NCBI GenBank assembly: GCA_047615875.1
Contig: JBLHGU010000013.1
Span: 1 to 52,804, forward strand
From: JBLHGU01 sp047615875
GTDB taxonomy: Bacteria; Pseudomonadota; Gammaproteobacteria; Arenicellales; CAJQKF01
Length of the DNA: 52,804 bases
Direction of reading: 5' to 3'
A model generated the notes under the pieces. It had not been told where the DNA came from. It ran no database searches and was given only the letters and a program-made list of their open reading frames with translations. A program made the position numbers and the translations under genes. Positions within the stretch are counted from its first letter, which is position 1. The number at the start of each line of letters is the position of its first letter. Below are positions 27,507-36,746 of this stretch, piece after piece.

Positions 27507-27580
27507 AACATGCTGACTATTTTTCTGATTTAGCCTGCTTACTGACGATAGGGTTGATATGGTAAATTTTGCTCCTGTGA

Positions 27581-27608
27581 TTGATAGCGCATTCTATACA
27601 ATCATAAT
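27581..27608 (+). promoter_or_regulatory. Candidate sigma70 promoter for ppx-ppk1
   Basis: TTGATA (27581-27586) and CATAAT (27603-27608) are spaced by 16 bp, about 92 bp before the ppx GTG start. The 193-bp spacer from yggT holds no other gene and no clear terminator. Confidence 0.4.
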
Positions 27609-27699
27609 GTCACAGCATAATATTTCAAAGTCTTCATTTTGAACACTCAACACCTACGAGAACGAAAGCTCGGCAACAATAGTCAGAGTCTTATTCAAA

Positions 27700-29205
27700 G
27701 TGACTGAGTTTCGCCAGGAGCTTGCAGCCCTTGACCTGGGCTCAAATAGTTTTCATCTGATCGTTGCACAGCAAGAACAAGGGCAACTACGGATTATTGA
27801 CCGCCTTAATGATTACGTTCGCCTGGCCGCTGGCCTGGATGAAAATAACCTGATCAGCGAGGAAAAAATGCAGGAGGCAATGGAATGTTTGTCACGAATG
27901 GGGCAAAGAATTCGTCACATCGAAAATGGCAATTTCCGAACAGTTGGAACAAATGCATTGCGACGGGCAAAAAATCGACAAGAATTCATCCGTCGTGGAG
28001 AAGAAGCACTTGGCCATCCCATAGAGATCATCTCTGGTAAAGAGGAAGCTCGATTAATTTATGCAGGGGTTTCTCTGAGTCGAAGTTCCGGTATTGGACA
28101 AACTCTAGTTATTGATATTGGCGGCGGCAGCACCGAATTAATCATTGGCACTGAATCAAAGCCTAAGAAGATGGAGAGCCTGTTTATGGGCTCTGTTGAT
28201 TTAACCAGGCGTTTTTTCCCTGATGGAAAAATAACCCAACGGCGAATGGATGATGCCATTTTGTCCGCCACCATAGAATTGCTACCGATCTGGTCATCCT
28301 ATCGGAAGCTGGGCTGGGATAGCGCAATTGGATCATCCGGACCCATTAAATCCATTCTGAAAACTGTACAGGGGGCGGGCTGGTGTAAAAATTTGATCAC
28401 AGCTAAGGGACTGTCAAAGCTAAACAAGAAGATAATCGAAATAGGCCATCTCACACCAAAAAACTTATCCGGATTATCGGAACGTCGTGTGCCTGTTTTT
28501 GCTGGTGGCGTGGCCATTCTATCGGCCTGTTTCAAGCAGCTTAGGATCGAAAAAATGGAGGTCTCCGATGCCGCTTTACGCGAAGGGGTCGTATTTGATT
28601 TGATTGGTCGGCAACACGATCGAGACGTACGCGGGGAGTCGGTAAAACTACTCGCCTCCAGATACCATGTCGATACTAGCCATAGTTCCAATATAAAAAC
28701 AACCGCCCTAAAACTCTTTGATCAACTTGCCTACAAATTAAATCTTGGTCTGCAACAAAGACAACTCCTGACCTGGGCCGCTGAGTTACATGAAATCGGT
28801 CTGGAAATCTCCCATCACCAGTATCATAAGCACGGCGCATATATTATAGCGAATACAGATCTAACTGGTTTTTCGTTATCAGAGAGGGCGATCCTAGCAG
28901 CACTTATTCGAGGTCATCGCCGAAAACTGGCTGATATTGTATTTAGCAATATTCCGGCGAATATTCGGACTACCGTCGAACGACTGGTTTTGCTCCTTCG
29001 TTTGGCGGTTACACTGCATAGGCATCGTGGGCCAGATCCTTTGCCAGATGTTTTTATTAGCCTAAAGAATAAATCCTTACAGATTTCCATTGACGTTCAA
29101 TGGCTAAACGAAAACCCGTTAACTAAAACAGAAATTCAAAATGAAAATGGATTTGTTTCTAATCGAGGCTACAAGATTGAAATTCAGGAAGTTAATAGAA
29201 ACTAG
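27700..29205 (+). CDS. ppx: Exopolyphosphatase (Ppx/GppA family)
   Basis: This 501-residue phosphatase removes terminal phosphates from polyphosphate or converts pppGpp to ppGpp. The actin-like ATPase fold is shown by LDLGSNSFHLIVAQ at the N-terminus and LVIDIGGGSTELIIG near residue 143. An HD-like C-terminal region includes WAAELHEIGLEISHHQYHKHGAYI. GTG 27700 is the start. It precedes ppk1 by 60 bp, making a polyphosphate synthesis and breakdown pair. Ppx and GppA cannot be separated with certainty by motif, but the ppk1 neighbour favours Ppx. Confidence 0.92.
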   Translation: MTEFRQELAALDLGSNSFHLIVAQQEQGQLRIIDRLNDYVRLAAGLDENNLISEEKMQEAMECLSRMGQRIRHIENGNFRTVGTNALRRAKNRQEFIRRGEEALGHPIEIISGKEEARLIYAGVSLSRSSGIGQTLVIDIGGGSTELIIGTESKPKKMESLFMGSVDLTRRFFPDGKITQRRMDDAILSATIELLPIWSSYRKLGWDSAIGSSGPIKSILKTVQGAGWCKNLITAKGLSKLNKKIIEIGHLTPKNLSGLSERRVPVFAGGVAILSACFKQLRIEKMEVSDAALREGVVFDLIGRQHDRDVRGESVKLLASRYHVDTSHSSNIKTTALKLFDQLAYKLNLGLQQRQLLTWAAELHEIGLEISHHQYHKHGAYIIANTDLTGFSLSERAILAALIRGHRRKLADIVFSNIPANIRTTVERLVLLLRLAVTLHRHRGPDPLPDVFISLKNKSLQISIDVQWLNENPLTKTEIQNENGFVSNRGYKIEIQEVNRN

Positions 29206-29265
29206 CGTCTTCAAAACAACCAAAGAAATGCAAAACAAAACAGGTATAAAGAATATTTAAACATT

Positions 29266-31488
29266 ATGGCTACTGATATTAAACTGAAAAAGCCCGCAAC
29301 CCAAAAGTCACAGACCGTGCTTAAAGATAGTGCCTCAGTGAAATCCGCGGAACTACCTGAATCCGGCGGCTCCAACAAAGATTTCACTGCAGCGTCGCTT
29401 TATCAAAACCGTGAACTGACCTGGTTGCAGTTCAATCAGCGTGTCCTGGCCATGTCTCGAGACGACGATTTGCCGCTATTGGAACGGCTAAAGTATATTG
29501 CCATTGTGTGTTCGAATCTGGATGAGTTTTACATGAAACGCGTCGGTGGACTCAAGCAACAGGAAGGTGCTGGTTATCTGGATTTGACCGTGGATGGCAT
29601 GAATCCAACCCAACAAATTGAGGCGTGTCGTCGATTCATTGACCAAATAGAAGTGGAAATCGAAACCAGCCTGGCTAGCATCTTGAAGGCCTTGCCTGAT
29701 TACGGAATTGAAATAAGCCCCTATAGTGAGCTCTCTCCCATTGAGCAACAGCAAATACGTAAATTTTACTTTGAGAATATATTTCCACTCATCACTCCTC
29801 AGGCAATTGATCCAGCCCACCCGTTTCCATTCGTTTCAAATCAGTCATTAAACCTGCTGGTCACATTACGTTACATTGACAGCGATCTAACCTCTCTTGC
29901 ACGGGTAAAAGTACCTATTGGTTCGGAAACCCAGCGATTCATCCGAATTGGCGAAGGACACAAGTATGTTTCCCTGGAAGAAATTATGGCAAACAATCTG
30001 GACTTGCTCTTCCCGGGTATGGAGATTGAACAGTGCGATTTTTTTAGAGTGGTTCGAAACGCTAGCACCGAGAGGAATGAGGCGGCAGCAAATGATCTAC
30101 TTGAGATGATTGTGTCAGAACTCAGGGAGCGAAAGTTTGCTCCTATTGTGCAATTAATGGTGCAGACTGGAATTGACGCCAGCCGTCGAGGCATGCTTGC
30201 CGCAGAACTGGGCTTAAACCAGGAAAGGGATGTGTTTCATAGTGACGGACTGATGGGGAAAAGTGATCTTTTCGAAATTTCCAGCCTTCAAATCTCAGAA
30301 CTCAGAGAGCCTATTCACAGACCATCTGATCACTTTCAACTGTTAGAGAATCGTCCCATTTTTCACGTCATCAGGGAACATCGCAATGTTCTTTTGCAAC
30401 ATCCCTATGAGTCTTTTGCTACCTCGGTGGTAAGGTTTTTAAGTGAAGCCAGTCGGGACCCAAAGGTTAGAGCGATAAAAATGACACTCTACCGGACTGC
30501 CCGTCGCAGCAAGATTGTAGACTGCCTGATAGAGGCTGCTCGAAATGGAAAACAGGTAGCAGTGGTCGTGGAATTGAAAGCCCGATTCGACGAAGCGGCC
30601 AATATTCACTGGGCTAGTCACATGGAGGAAGCCGGTATTCATGTGACCTACGGCGTCGTAGGATTTAAAACTCATAGCAAAGTAATATTGGTGGTTCGAA
30701 GGGATTTCGATGGCATCAGGCGTTATGTTCATATTGGTACTGGCAATTATCACGAAGGTACCGCTCAGTTTTATTGTGATCTTGGCCTGTTAACTTGTGA
30801 TGAAGAAGTAGGCAGCGATATCACAGAATTCTTTAATTTTCTGACCACCGGTTTTATGGCAAAACGCGATTATCAGAAAATTCTACCTGCGCCGAGATTA
30901 TTGAAAAACAATCTCATCAATAAAATTCGACGCGAAATCAGATTGCAGAAAAGTGGCGAAAAAGGTCATATTCAGTTTAAGTGCAACGCCCTTGAAGACA
31001 CTGATATTTGTAAGGAGTTATATCGTGCATCAGCGAGTGGGGTTCAAATTGACCTTATTATTCGAGATACCTGTCGGATATATCCTGGACTTGAGGGCAT
31101 CTCAGAATCTATGCGTATTATTAGTATTGTTGGAAAGTTTCTGGAACACAGCCGAATTTACTATTTTCGAAACGGCGGTGGTGATGATGAGGAATACTAC
31201 ATAGGCTCTGCTGACTTAATGAGACGGAACCTTGAGAGTCGTGTTGAGATTATTGTGCCCATAGAGGCCCCGGATCTCAAAGAAGACCTGAGAATGATAT
31301 TAAACACCTGCCTGAATGACCAACATGGCGCCTGGGAAATGCAGGCCGATGGTAGCTATATCTCACTTAAAGTGGTTGATGAAAAAGCCAGCCAGAACAA
31401 GCTGGACGAGATGGCCGGAAAACGACAGAAGGCCGCAAAAAAGCAAAATATGAGAAAACTGGGACATCTTCGCAGGCGAAAGAAATAA
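29266..31488 (+). CDS. ppk1: Polyphosphate kinase 1
   Basis: This 740-residue membrane-associated kinase reversibly polymerises the gamma-phosphate of ATP into polyphosphate. After a ~45-residue low-complexity lead the N-domain begins NRELTWLQFNQRVL. CSNLDEFYMKRVGGLKQQ, HPFPFVSNQSLNLL, the phospholipase-D-like catalytic motif GVVGFKTHSKVILVVRR with its histidine, and HIGTGNYHEGTAQFYCD follow. The tail is very basic (KRQKAAKKQNMRK...). Polyphosphate granules are common in sulfur oxidisers, although Ppk1 is widespread. No convincing terminator follows. Confidence 0.96.
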   Translation: MATDIKLKKPATQKSQTVLKDSASVKSAELPESGGSNKDFTAASLYQNRELTWLQFNQRVLAMSRDDDLPLLERLKYIAIVCSNLDEFYMKRVGGLKQQEGAGYLDLTVDGMNPTQQIEACRRFIDQIEVEIETSLASILKALPDYGIEISPYSELSPIEQQQIRKFYFENIFPLITPQAIDPAHPFPFVSNQSLNLLVTLRYIDSDLTSLARVKVPIGSETQRFIRIGEGHKYVSLEEIMANNLDLLFPGMEIEQCDFFRVVRNASTERNEAAANDLLEMIVSELRERKFAPIVQLMVQTGIDASRRGMLAAELGLNQERDVFHSDGLMGKSDLFEISSLQISELREPIHRPSDHFQLLENRPIFHVIREHRNVLLQHPYESFATSVVRFLSEASRDPKVRAIKMTLYRTARRSKIVDCLIEAARNGKQVAVVVELKARFDEAANIHWASHMEEAGIHVTYGVVGFKTHSKVILVVRRDFDGIRRYVHIGTGNYHEGTAQFYCDLGLLTCDEEVGSDITEFFNFLTTGFMAKRDYQKILPAPRLLKNNLINKIRREIRLQKSGEKGHIQFKCNALEDTDICKELYRASASGVQIDLIIRDTCRIYPGLEGISESMRIISIVGKFLEHSRIYYFRNGGGDDEEYYIGSADLMRRNLESRVEIIVPIEAPDLKEDLRMILNTCLNDQHGAWEMQADGSYISLKVVDEKASQNKLDEMAGKRQKAAKKQNMRKLGHLRRRKK

Positions 31489-32010
31489 AATCGCCTGTCT
31501 GTAGCATCATACAAAGTACAGTAGACCGATTCAGGAAAACCCGAGACTTCGTGCAACCTGACATTTTTTCGTTGAAACTAATCAAAATGTCTTACCGCAC
31601 GGCCTCAGCAGGTGAAGCATCACTGTCCCTTCTGAAACTTCCGTAGTGGACGGAGCCGACTAATAACAAAGTGCGATTCACAGCCCGCTCAGGATCAATT
31701 GATAGTGGGAAACTGAATTCAATAGAGCCCAAGGTTTAATAAACAGCCATTTCCAGTCCCATTCCGAACGATAATATAATTTTATAATTTTCACTCCTTC
31801 TCTTAAAAGCTCTACGAGACTCGTCAAATACAAGATAAGTATTTGTAATGAAAGTACTTTTCAAGTTGCCCAAAATATTATTATAAAGATTCCATTGATC
31901 CATAGAAATTACTTATGCCGGAGTTCGTATAATGATTAGTCAGCTATTTGATAATTGATTATATTTGCCCCGTTTTCAATGCCTATTCTCTATCAGGGAG
32001 TCCTGTAATA
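31489..32010 (+). promoter_or_regulatory. 522-bp non-coding control region upstream of aprM
   Basis: I find no gene in this stretch. It contains an inverted repeat caaatac (31825-31831) / gtatttg (31839-31845) and a 10-bp palindrome AAAGTACTTT (31851-31860). TATAAT boxes occur at 31775-31780, 31783-31788 and 31928-31933; the last is 77 bp before aprM. None has a good -35 at 16-18 bp, so an activator-dependent promoter is plausible. The aprM ribosome-binding site is AGGGAG at 31995-32000. Confidence 0.45.
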
Positions 32011-32856
32011 ATGATCTCGATCAATCCATTTTCCGAGCTTTCGGCTATCATCCCCGTGGCAGTAATGCAGGGATATGTCGTTGCCATGTTTCTTATGGTG
32101 ATTGGTGGCACCATACTTGACATGATACATAAAAGAAGTGCGCAGTACTTCTTTGCTAACTCCCAGAAAGCCAAAGCGCAGGCCAAGCACAAAGTCAGCG
32201 GCGCTACCAAGGCATCACTTGCTGTAAAAACGGTTGCGAATGAAGTTCTAACGTCTGGTGAATTCGCTAATCCGAAGCGCAGACTGTCACACTTATTCAC
32301 CATGTATGGTTTCATCATTTTTCTCGTTTCAACGGTTAGTATGATTTTTTCATACTCAACACCCGAGATGCCTGCACCAGCCTACCTGCCCATGTTGTGG
32401 CATCTGGGTGCGTTGATGGTGTGTATCGGTGGCTATTGGTTCTGGTTTTTCATTCGTGTCGATGTCTCTTCAGAAGGTAATCCATGGTACCGACTTGTTC
32501 GAGCAGACATGTTTATTGTTTCCCTGTTGCTGACTTCAACCTTCGCTCTCATTTGGTCTGCTCTACAGTCAAATGGTGTTAGCGGCTGGGAAACTTTGTT
32601 TTTCCTGTTTTTTATCGCCTCAAGCACATTCTTGTTCAGCACCGTACTGTGGTCGAAATTCGCTCATATGTTTTTCAAACCGGCTGCAGCATTTCAAAAG
32701 CGTGTAACTAAAGCCGATGGGTCCAGAGAGAACCTTCCTGAACTGGCCGACAGAACCAATCCTGCTGACCGAGATCGCCACTCAATGGAGTTGCTAAAAG
32801 ATGCACCAATGGACATGGGCCTTGGCATCTCACGTGAAGCACCTCGTCACTACTAA
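32011..32856 (+). CDS. aprM: AprM, membrane anchor of adenylylsulfate reductase
   Basis: The 281-residue integral membrane protein has about five hydrophobic segments, among them PVAVMQGYVVAMFLMVIGGT, MYGFIIFLVSTVSMIF, LWHLGALMVCIGGYWFWFF, FIVSLLLTSTFALIWSAL and LFFLFFIASSTFLFSTVLW. A polar C-terminal tail is probably cytoplasmic. It lies directly before aprB-aprA, the position of AprM in sulfur-oxidising proteobacteria that lack QmoABC, where it is thought to anchor AprBA and pass electrons to the quinone pool. I start at ATG 32011, with AGGGAG ten bases upstream, rather than 21 codons earlier. No haem-binding pattern is obvious. Confidence 0.82.
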   Translation: MISINPFSELSAIIPVAVMQGYVVAMFLMVIGGTILDMIHKRSAQYFFANSQKAKAQAKHKVSGATKASLAVKTVANEVLTSGEFANPKRRLSHLFTMYGFIIFLVSTVSMIFSYSTPEMPAPAYLPMLWHLGALMVCIGGYWFWFFIRVDVSSEGNPWYRLVRADMFIVSLLLTSTFALIWSALQSNGVSGWETLFFLFFIASSTFLFSTVLWSKFAHMFFKPAAAFQKRVTKADGSRENLPELADRTNPADRDRHSMELLKDAPMDMGLGISREAPRHY

Positions 32857-32895
32857 GCAATACTTGCGAAACTACTAAATTTCTAGGGAAATATA

Positions 32896-33375
32896 ATGCC
32901 TACTTTTGTATATATGACTCGTTGTGACGGTTGCGGTATGTGTGTCGACATCTGCCCGTCCGACATCATGCACATTGATAAAACCACTCGCCGTGCATAC
33001 AACATTGAACCCAACATGTGTTGGGAGTGCTACTCCTGTGTAAAGGCCTGTCCTCATCAAGCAATTGATGTTCGTGGCTATGCCGATTTCGCACCACTTG
33101 GGCATAGCGTCCGGGTAATACGTGAAGAAGAAAAAGGTACCATAGCCTGGCGCATCAAGTTCAGAAACGGTACAGAAAAGAACTTTCTGTCGCCAATCAC
33201 CACAAAGCCCTGGGGCAGAGATATACCGCAACTAGCGGATGCGCCTGAACCAAGCCAGGAAATGCGTGACAGTCAGCTATTATTTAACGAACCGAAATAC
33301 ATTAGAATGGACGATGGTGATTTACACACCCTTGAATCAAACGGTCTGAAGATGAAAGAAGGGGTTTACTACTAA
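32896..33375 (+). CDS. aprB: Adenylylsulfate reductase, beta subunit (iron-sulfur)
   Basis: The 159-residue electron-transfer subunit carries two [4Fe-4S] motifs: CDGCGMCVDICP at residues ~11-22 and CWECYSCVKACP at ~38-50. A beta-sheet region and a C-terminal tail that wraps around AprA follow in known structures. It passes the electrons from sulfite plus AMP oxidation to APS, in the direction used by sulfur oxidisers, to the membrane partner. Its stop overlaps the aprA start by one base, so the subunits are translationally coupled. Confidence 0.96.
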   Translation: MPTFVYMTRCDGCGMCVDICPSDIMHIDKTTRRAYNIEPNMCWECYSCVKACPHQAIDVRGYADFAPLGHSVRVIREEEKGTIAWRIKFRNGTEKNFLSPITTKPWGRDIPQLADAPEPSQEMRDSQLLFNEPKYIRMDDGDLHTLESNGLKMKEGVYY

Positions 33376-35219
33376 TGGCTTATAACACTGTCGTTGAAGA
33401 CAATATTGATGTTCTGGTTGCGGGCGCTGGCCTCGGTGGAACCGGTGCGGCTTTTGAAGCCAGATACTGGGGCAAAAACAAAAAGATCGTGATCGCCGAG
33501 AAAGCTAATATCGATCGTTCTGGCGCGGTTGCTCAGGGCTTGTACGCCATCAATTGCTATATGGGTACACGCTGGGGCGAGAACAATCCGGAAGATCATG
33601 TGCGTTATGCACGCAACGATCTGATGGGTATGGTTCGAGAGGACTTACTTTTTGACATGGCTCGTCACGTCGATTCAACTGTGCATCAGTTTGAAGAATG
33701 GGGCCTGCCGTTAATGAGAGACCCCAACACCGGCGCTTATATGCGTGAAGGCAAGTGGCAAATCATGATTCATGGTGAATCATACAAGCCAATCGTCGCC
33801 GAAGCCGCTAAAAAATCAGCTGACAAGGTGTACAACCGCGTATGTGTCACTCATCTGTTACTTGATGAAGCGAAGGAAAATCGTATAGCCGGAGCTGTTG
33901 GTTTTAATGTTCGTACTGGCGACTACCACGTCTTCAAGTCAAAGACTGTTGTTGTTGGCGCTGGTGGTGCATCAAACATCTTCAAACCACGTTCAGTAGG
34001 TGAAGGCGCTGGTCGTGTGTGGTACGCCCCCTGGTCATCCGGATCCGCTTACGCATTATTGATCAATGCGGGCGCCAAAATGACCCAGATGGAAAATCGC
34101 ATCGTACTGGCAAGGTTCAAGGACGGTTATGGACCTGTTGGAGCATACTTCCTGCATCTTAAAACCTACACCCAGAATGGTGAAGGTGAAGAGTACGAGT
34201 CCAAATGGTACGAAAATACCAAAGAGATCGTCGGTGATTACATTGATCACCACCCTACTCCCACCTGCCTGCGTAACCACGCCTTTATTAACGAAGTTAA
34301 CGCGGGTCGGGGTCCAATTCACATGGTCACAATGGAAGCCTTTCAGGATCCTCATCTTGAAGAAGTTGGCTGGGAAAACTTCCTGGGTATGACAGTGGGT
34401 CAGGCTGTACTTTGGGCGGCTACTGATGTAGATCCGAAATACGAAAACCCTGAGTTAACCACCTCAGAGCCTTACGTTATGGGTTCACATGCAACGGGTT
34501 GTGGCGCATGGTGTTCAGGTCCTGAAGACCTTTCACCACCAGAGTATTTCTGGGGCTATAACCGCATGATGACAATTGACGGATTGTTTGGCGCAGGTGA
34601 TGCGGTTGGTGGTACTCCACATGCTTTCTCCTCCGGATCATTCACCGAAGGTCGTCTATCAGCTAAAGCTGCCTGCCGATACATTGATGACGGCAAGGCC
34701 GAGGGTATCGTCGTTTCGGAAAACCAGATTAACAAGCTGAAAGATGAAATCTATCTTCCAATGAATCATTACAAACTTTATCGTAATGAAATCACTGCCG
34801 GTTCTGTTAATCCCAATTACATCAATCCACGCCAGGGTCTGGATCGACTGCAGAAGTTGATGGACGAGTATGGTGGTGGTGTAACGGTTAGTTATATGAC
34901 CAACGATAAGCTTTTAAATATCGGCCTTAAGAAACTCAGGATCATGGAAGAGGATCTTGAAAAGCTTGCCGCCGAAGATCTCCATGAGCTAATGCGCGCA
35001 TGGGAACTGAAGCATCGTCATCGTACTTCTGAGTGTGTGTTACAACATACCCTGTTCCGTAAGGAAACCCGTTGGCCTGGCTACTACTATCGCGGTGACG
35101 CTATGAAACTAGATGATGAAAACTGGCATGTATTGACCGTTTCTCGTCGAGACCCTAAAACCGGTGAATACACCCTTGAAAAAGCTCCGTGTTACCACCT
35201 GGTTAGCGATAGCGAGTAG
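33375..35219 (+). CDS. aprA: Adenylylsulfate reductase, alpha subunit (FAD)
   Basis: The 614-residue FAD-containing catalytic subunit interconverts APS and sulfite plus AMP. The dinucleotide-binding motif VLVAGAGLGGTGAAFEARYW is at residues ~13-32, with SGAVAQGLYAINCYMG close behind. VVVGAGGASNIFKPRS is near residue 195 and the FAD-contacting GLFGAGDAVGGTPHAFSSGSF near residue 405, all of the fumarate-reductase/AprA superfamily. The aprM partner and absence of qmo genes in the window favour the oxidative direction. It starts at ATG 33375 and ends 27 bp before a strong terminator. Confidence 0.97.
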   Translation: MAYNTVVEDNIDVLVAGAGLGGTGAAFEARYWGKNKKIVIAEKANIDRSGAVAQGLYAINCYMGTRWGENNPEDHVRYARNDLMGMVREDLLFDMARHVDSTVHQFEEWGLPLMRDPNTGAYMREGKWQIMIHGESYKPIVAEAAKKSADKVYNRVCVTHLLLDEAKENRIAGAVGFNVRTGDYHVFKSKTVVVGAGGASNIFKPRSVGEGAGRVWYAPWSSGSAYALLINAGAKMTQMENRIVLARFKDGYGPVGAYFLHLKTYTQNGEGEEYESKWYENTKEIVGDYIDHHPTPTCLRNHAFINEVNAGRGPIHMVTMEAFQDPHLEEVGWENFLGMTVGQAVLWAATDVDPKYENPELTTSEPYVMGSHATGCGAWCSGPEDLSPPEYFWGYNRMMTIDGLFGAGDAVGGTPHAFSSGSFTEGRLSAKAACRYIDDGKAEGIVVSENQINKLKDEIYLPMNHYKLYRNEITAGSVNPNYINPRQGLDRLQKLMDEYGGGVTVSYMTNDKLLNIGLKKLRIMEEDLEKLAAEDLHELMRAWELKHRHRTSECVLQHTLFRKETRWPGYYYRGDAMKLDDENWHVLTVSRRDPKTGEYTLEKAPCYHLVSDSE

Positions 35220-35246
35220 TTAGCCTGACAAGTCGAGCTTGAATGG

Positions 35247-35280
35247 AGGCGCCTCTGCATTTTCAGAGGCGCCTTTAAAT
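35247..35280 (+). terminator. Rho-independent terminator of aprMBA
   Basis: A perfect 11-bp inverted repeat, aggcgcctctg (35247-35257) and cagaggcgcct (35264-35274), with a 6-nt loop is followed by TTAAATTTT. It starts 27 bp after the aprA stop and should separate aprMBA from the following small genes. Confidence 0.9.
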
Positions 35281-35323
35281 TTTGTAAGTTCGAATACTTG
35301 TATAATCTCACCAGAATAATTAC

Positions 35324-35716
35324 ATGAATACAACCTCTGAGACGGCTATGGATACCCAAGACCCGAAGAATATTATTGATTCCACCGACGAAGAGATCCT
35401 CGCGGTGGCTCACCCTATGTGGGAAGATCTGGTCAGATTTTCAAATAAGGGTCAATATGGAAAATTTATCCGCAAGTTTTCCTATCATTTATTGATCGGT
35501 CTGAATGAAGTTGAACTGGGTAAGCAGTTTGCCAAGAGCGAACTGACCAGAAATCTTTCATCCGAATACGTTCATCTGGGCATTATTCGTCGCGGCGAGC
35601 ACGTGACAGTACTCTATAAGGTAACCAGCACGAAACGACAAGGCGAGTGGCTGGGCCGCCTGGTACTCGGATATGAAAAAGGCGAAATTAGAATATTTGG
35701 TGCGTCAGTTTTCTAA
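35324..35716 (+). CDS. Unrecognised 130-residue protein downstream of aprA
   Basis: I do not recognise this family. The protein is soluble, with no signal peptide or membrane segment. It has an acidic N-terminus, a helical part (MWEDLVRFSNKGQYGKFIRKFSYHLL) and a beta-rich C-terminal half (HLGIIRRGEHVTVLYKVTSTK, LGRLVLGYEKGEIRIFGASVF). The helix-then-sheet order would fit an NTF2-like cone fold, but that is a guess. ATG 35324 has no clear ribosome-binding site; ATG 35348, just after GAGACGG, may be the true start. Codon use looks like the neighbours. It lies behind the apr terminator and 64 bp before an FKBP gene. Confidence 0.75.
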   Translation: MNTTSETAMDTQDPKNIIDSTDEEILAVAHPMWEDLVRFSNKGQYGKFIRKFSYHLLIGLNEVELGKQFAKSELTRNLSSEYVHLGIIRRGEHVTVLYKVTSTKRQGEWLGRLVLGYEKGEIRIFGASVF

Positions 35717-35780
35717 AACCTACAGTGTACAAACATTTCCGTAAAAACGGCGAGAAGCATAACCGGCAGAATACAACCTT

Positions 35781-36302
35781 ATGAATGATACTAGAGAGTT
35801 AATAGAAGATAACAAGTACGTAGAACTTAAGTATAAAGTTATTGATGCAAAGTCCGCAGATGTTCTTACCGAAGTAGAATTTCCATTAGGCTATGTGCAC
35901 GGCGTAAATGAAGTGCTAGCACCAGCCGTCATGGTGGAGCTTGAAGGAAGAGGTATTGGGGACGTGATCGAAGTACCCATCGATTGCACTCAGCTTTATG
36001 GCCCCAGGGATGAATCCATGGTGATAACTGATTACGTCGAAAATGTGCCTGAAGAGTATCGTGAGATTGGCACTGCAATTTTGATGGAAAATCAGAAAGG
36101 AAAAACAAAAAGTTTTCTGGTCACTCGAATTGATGGCAGCATGATTACATTTGACGGTAATAACCCGCTATGTGGCAGAGAAGTGATTTTCAAACTTGAA
36201 ATCCTTCTGGTTCGTGCTGCAAGTGACGTTGAAATTGAAGCCGGTGGCAAGGTGGATGATGGCCCGGACATTCAGGATGGAATAGTAATCCCTATACAGT
36301 AA
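35781..36302 (+). CDS. SlyD-like FKBP peptidyl-prolyl isomerase
   Basis: This 173-residue cytosolic protein resembles SlyD/FkpB-type isomerases. The FKBP half contains VELKYKVIDAKSADVLTEVE, GYVHGVNEVLAPAVMVELEGRG and IGDVIEVPIDCTQLYGPRD. A chaperone (IF) insert and the closing FDGNNPLCGREVIFKLEILL follow, a near-universal SlyD signature with Cys in place of the usual Ala. The His/Cys-rich nickel tail of E. coli SlyD is absent; the end is acidic and glycine-containing. It may help fold iron-sulfur or flavin proteins nearby, but this rests only on location. Confidence 0.88.
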   Translation: MNDTRELIEDNKYVELKYKVIDAKSADVLTEVEFPLGYVHGVNEVLAPAVMVELEGRGIGDVIEVPIDCTQLYGPRDESMVITDYVENVPEEYREIGTAILMENQKGKTKSFLVTRIDGSMITFDGNNPLCGREVIFKLEILLVRAASDVEIEAGGKVDDGPDIQDGIVIPIQ

Positions 36303-36326
36303 TGACTGCTATCTGGAATTTAGTAA

Positions 36327-36746
36327 ATGAGCAATATTGAGTTAACACCAATAATTGATGACGAATGCCGTTTCTGTAGACCCAGATCCGAACGGCGTGT
36401 GATGATCGATTCTGAACTAGGCTTTGCTGCCTATGATAAGCATCCAGCGAGTGACGGCCATTTTTTGGTCATTCCTCATAGACACTTTGCCAGCTATTTC
36501 GATATAACTGATGCAGAACGCGAAGCGCTTTGGACACTGGTTGCTGATGCGAAAACCATGGTCGAGGAAAGGTGTAAACCGGATGGTTACAATATTGGCA
36601 TTAATGTTGGCGAGTGGGCCGGTCAATCCGTCCAACATCTACATATCCACGTAATTCCACGCTATAAGGGTGATGTTGAAAATCCTAAAGGTGGTGTACG
36701 TGGTGTAATCCCTGCGAAAAAACTCTATACGTTGGATTCTAATTGA
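36327..36746 (+). CDS. HIT-family nucleotide hydrolase/transferase
   Basis: This 139-residue member of the histidine triad superfamily has the catalytic motif QHLHIHVIPRY near residue 109 and the N-terminal CRFCRP zinc-like pair common in this branch. It also has DGHFLVIPHRHFASYFDIT and GYNIGINVGEWAGQS. The C-terminal GGVRGVIPAKKLY is typical of bacterial HIT proteins that act on dinucleoside polyphosphates or nucleoside phosphoramidates. An adenylylsulfate-hydrolysing HIT activity is known in eukaryotes, which is suggestive beside aprBA but unproven. It lies 24 bp after the FKBP gene. Confidence 0.92.
   Translation: MSNIELTPIIDDECRFCRPRSERRVMIDSELGFAAYDKHPASDGHFLVIPHRHFASYFDITDAEREALWTLVADAKTMVEERCKPDGYNIGINVGEWAGQSVQHLHIHVIPRYKGDVENPKGGVRGVIPAKKLYTLDSN

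Noticed and set aside
31473..31497. Inverted repeat caggcga/tcgcctg around the ppk1 stop as a terminator
   Set aside because: The loop is 11 nt and no T-run follows. The left arm lies within the basic tail's codons.
31948..32010. 21-codon N-terminal extension of aprM
   Set aside because: The ATG at 32011 has AGGGAG at good distance. The extension has no ribosome-binding site and unusual residues for this family.
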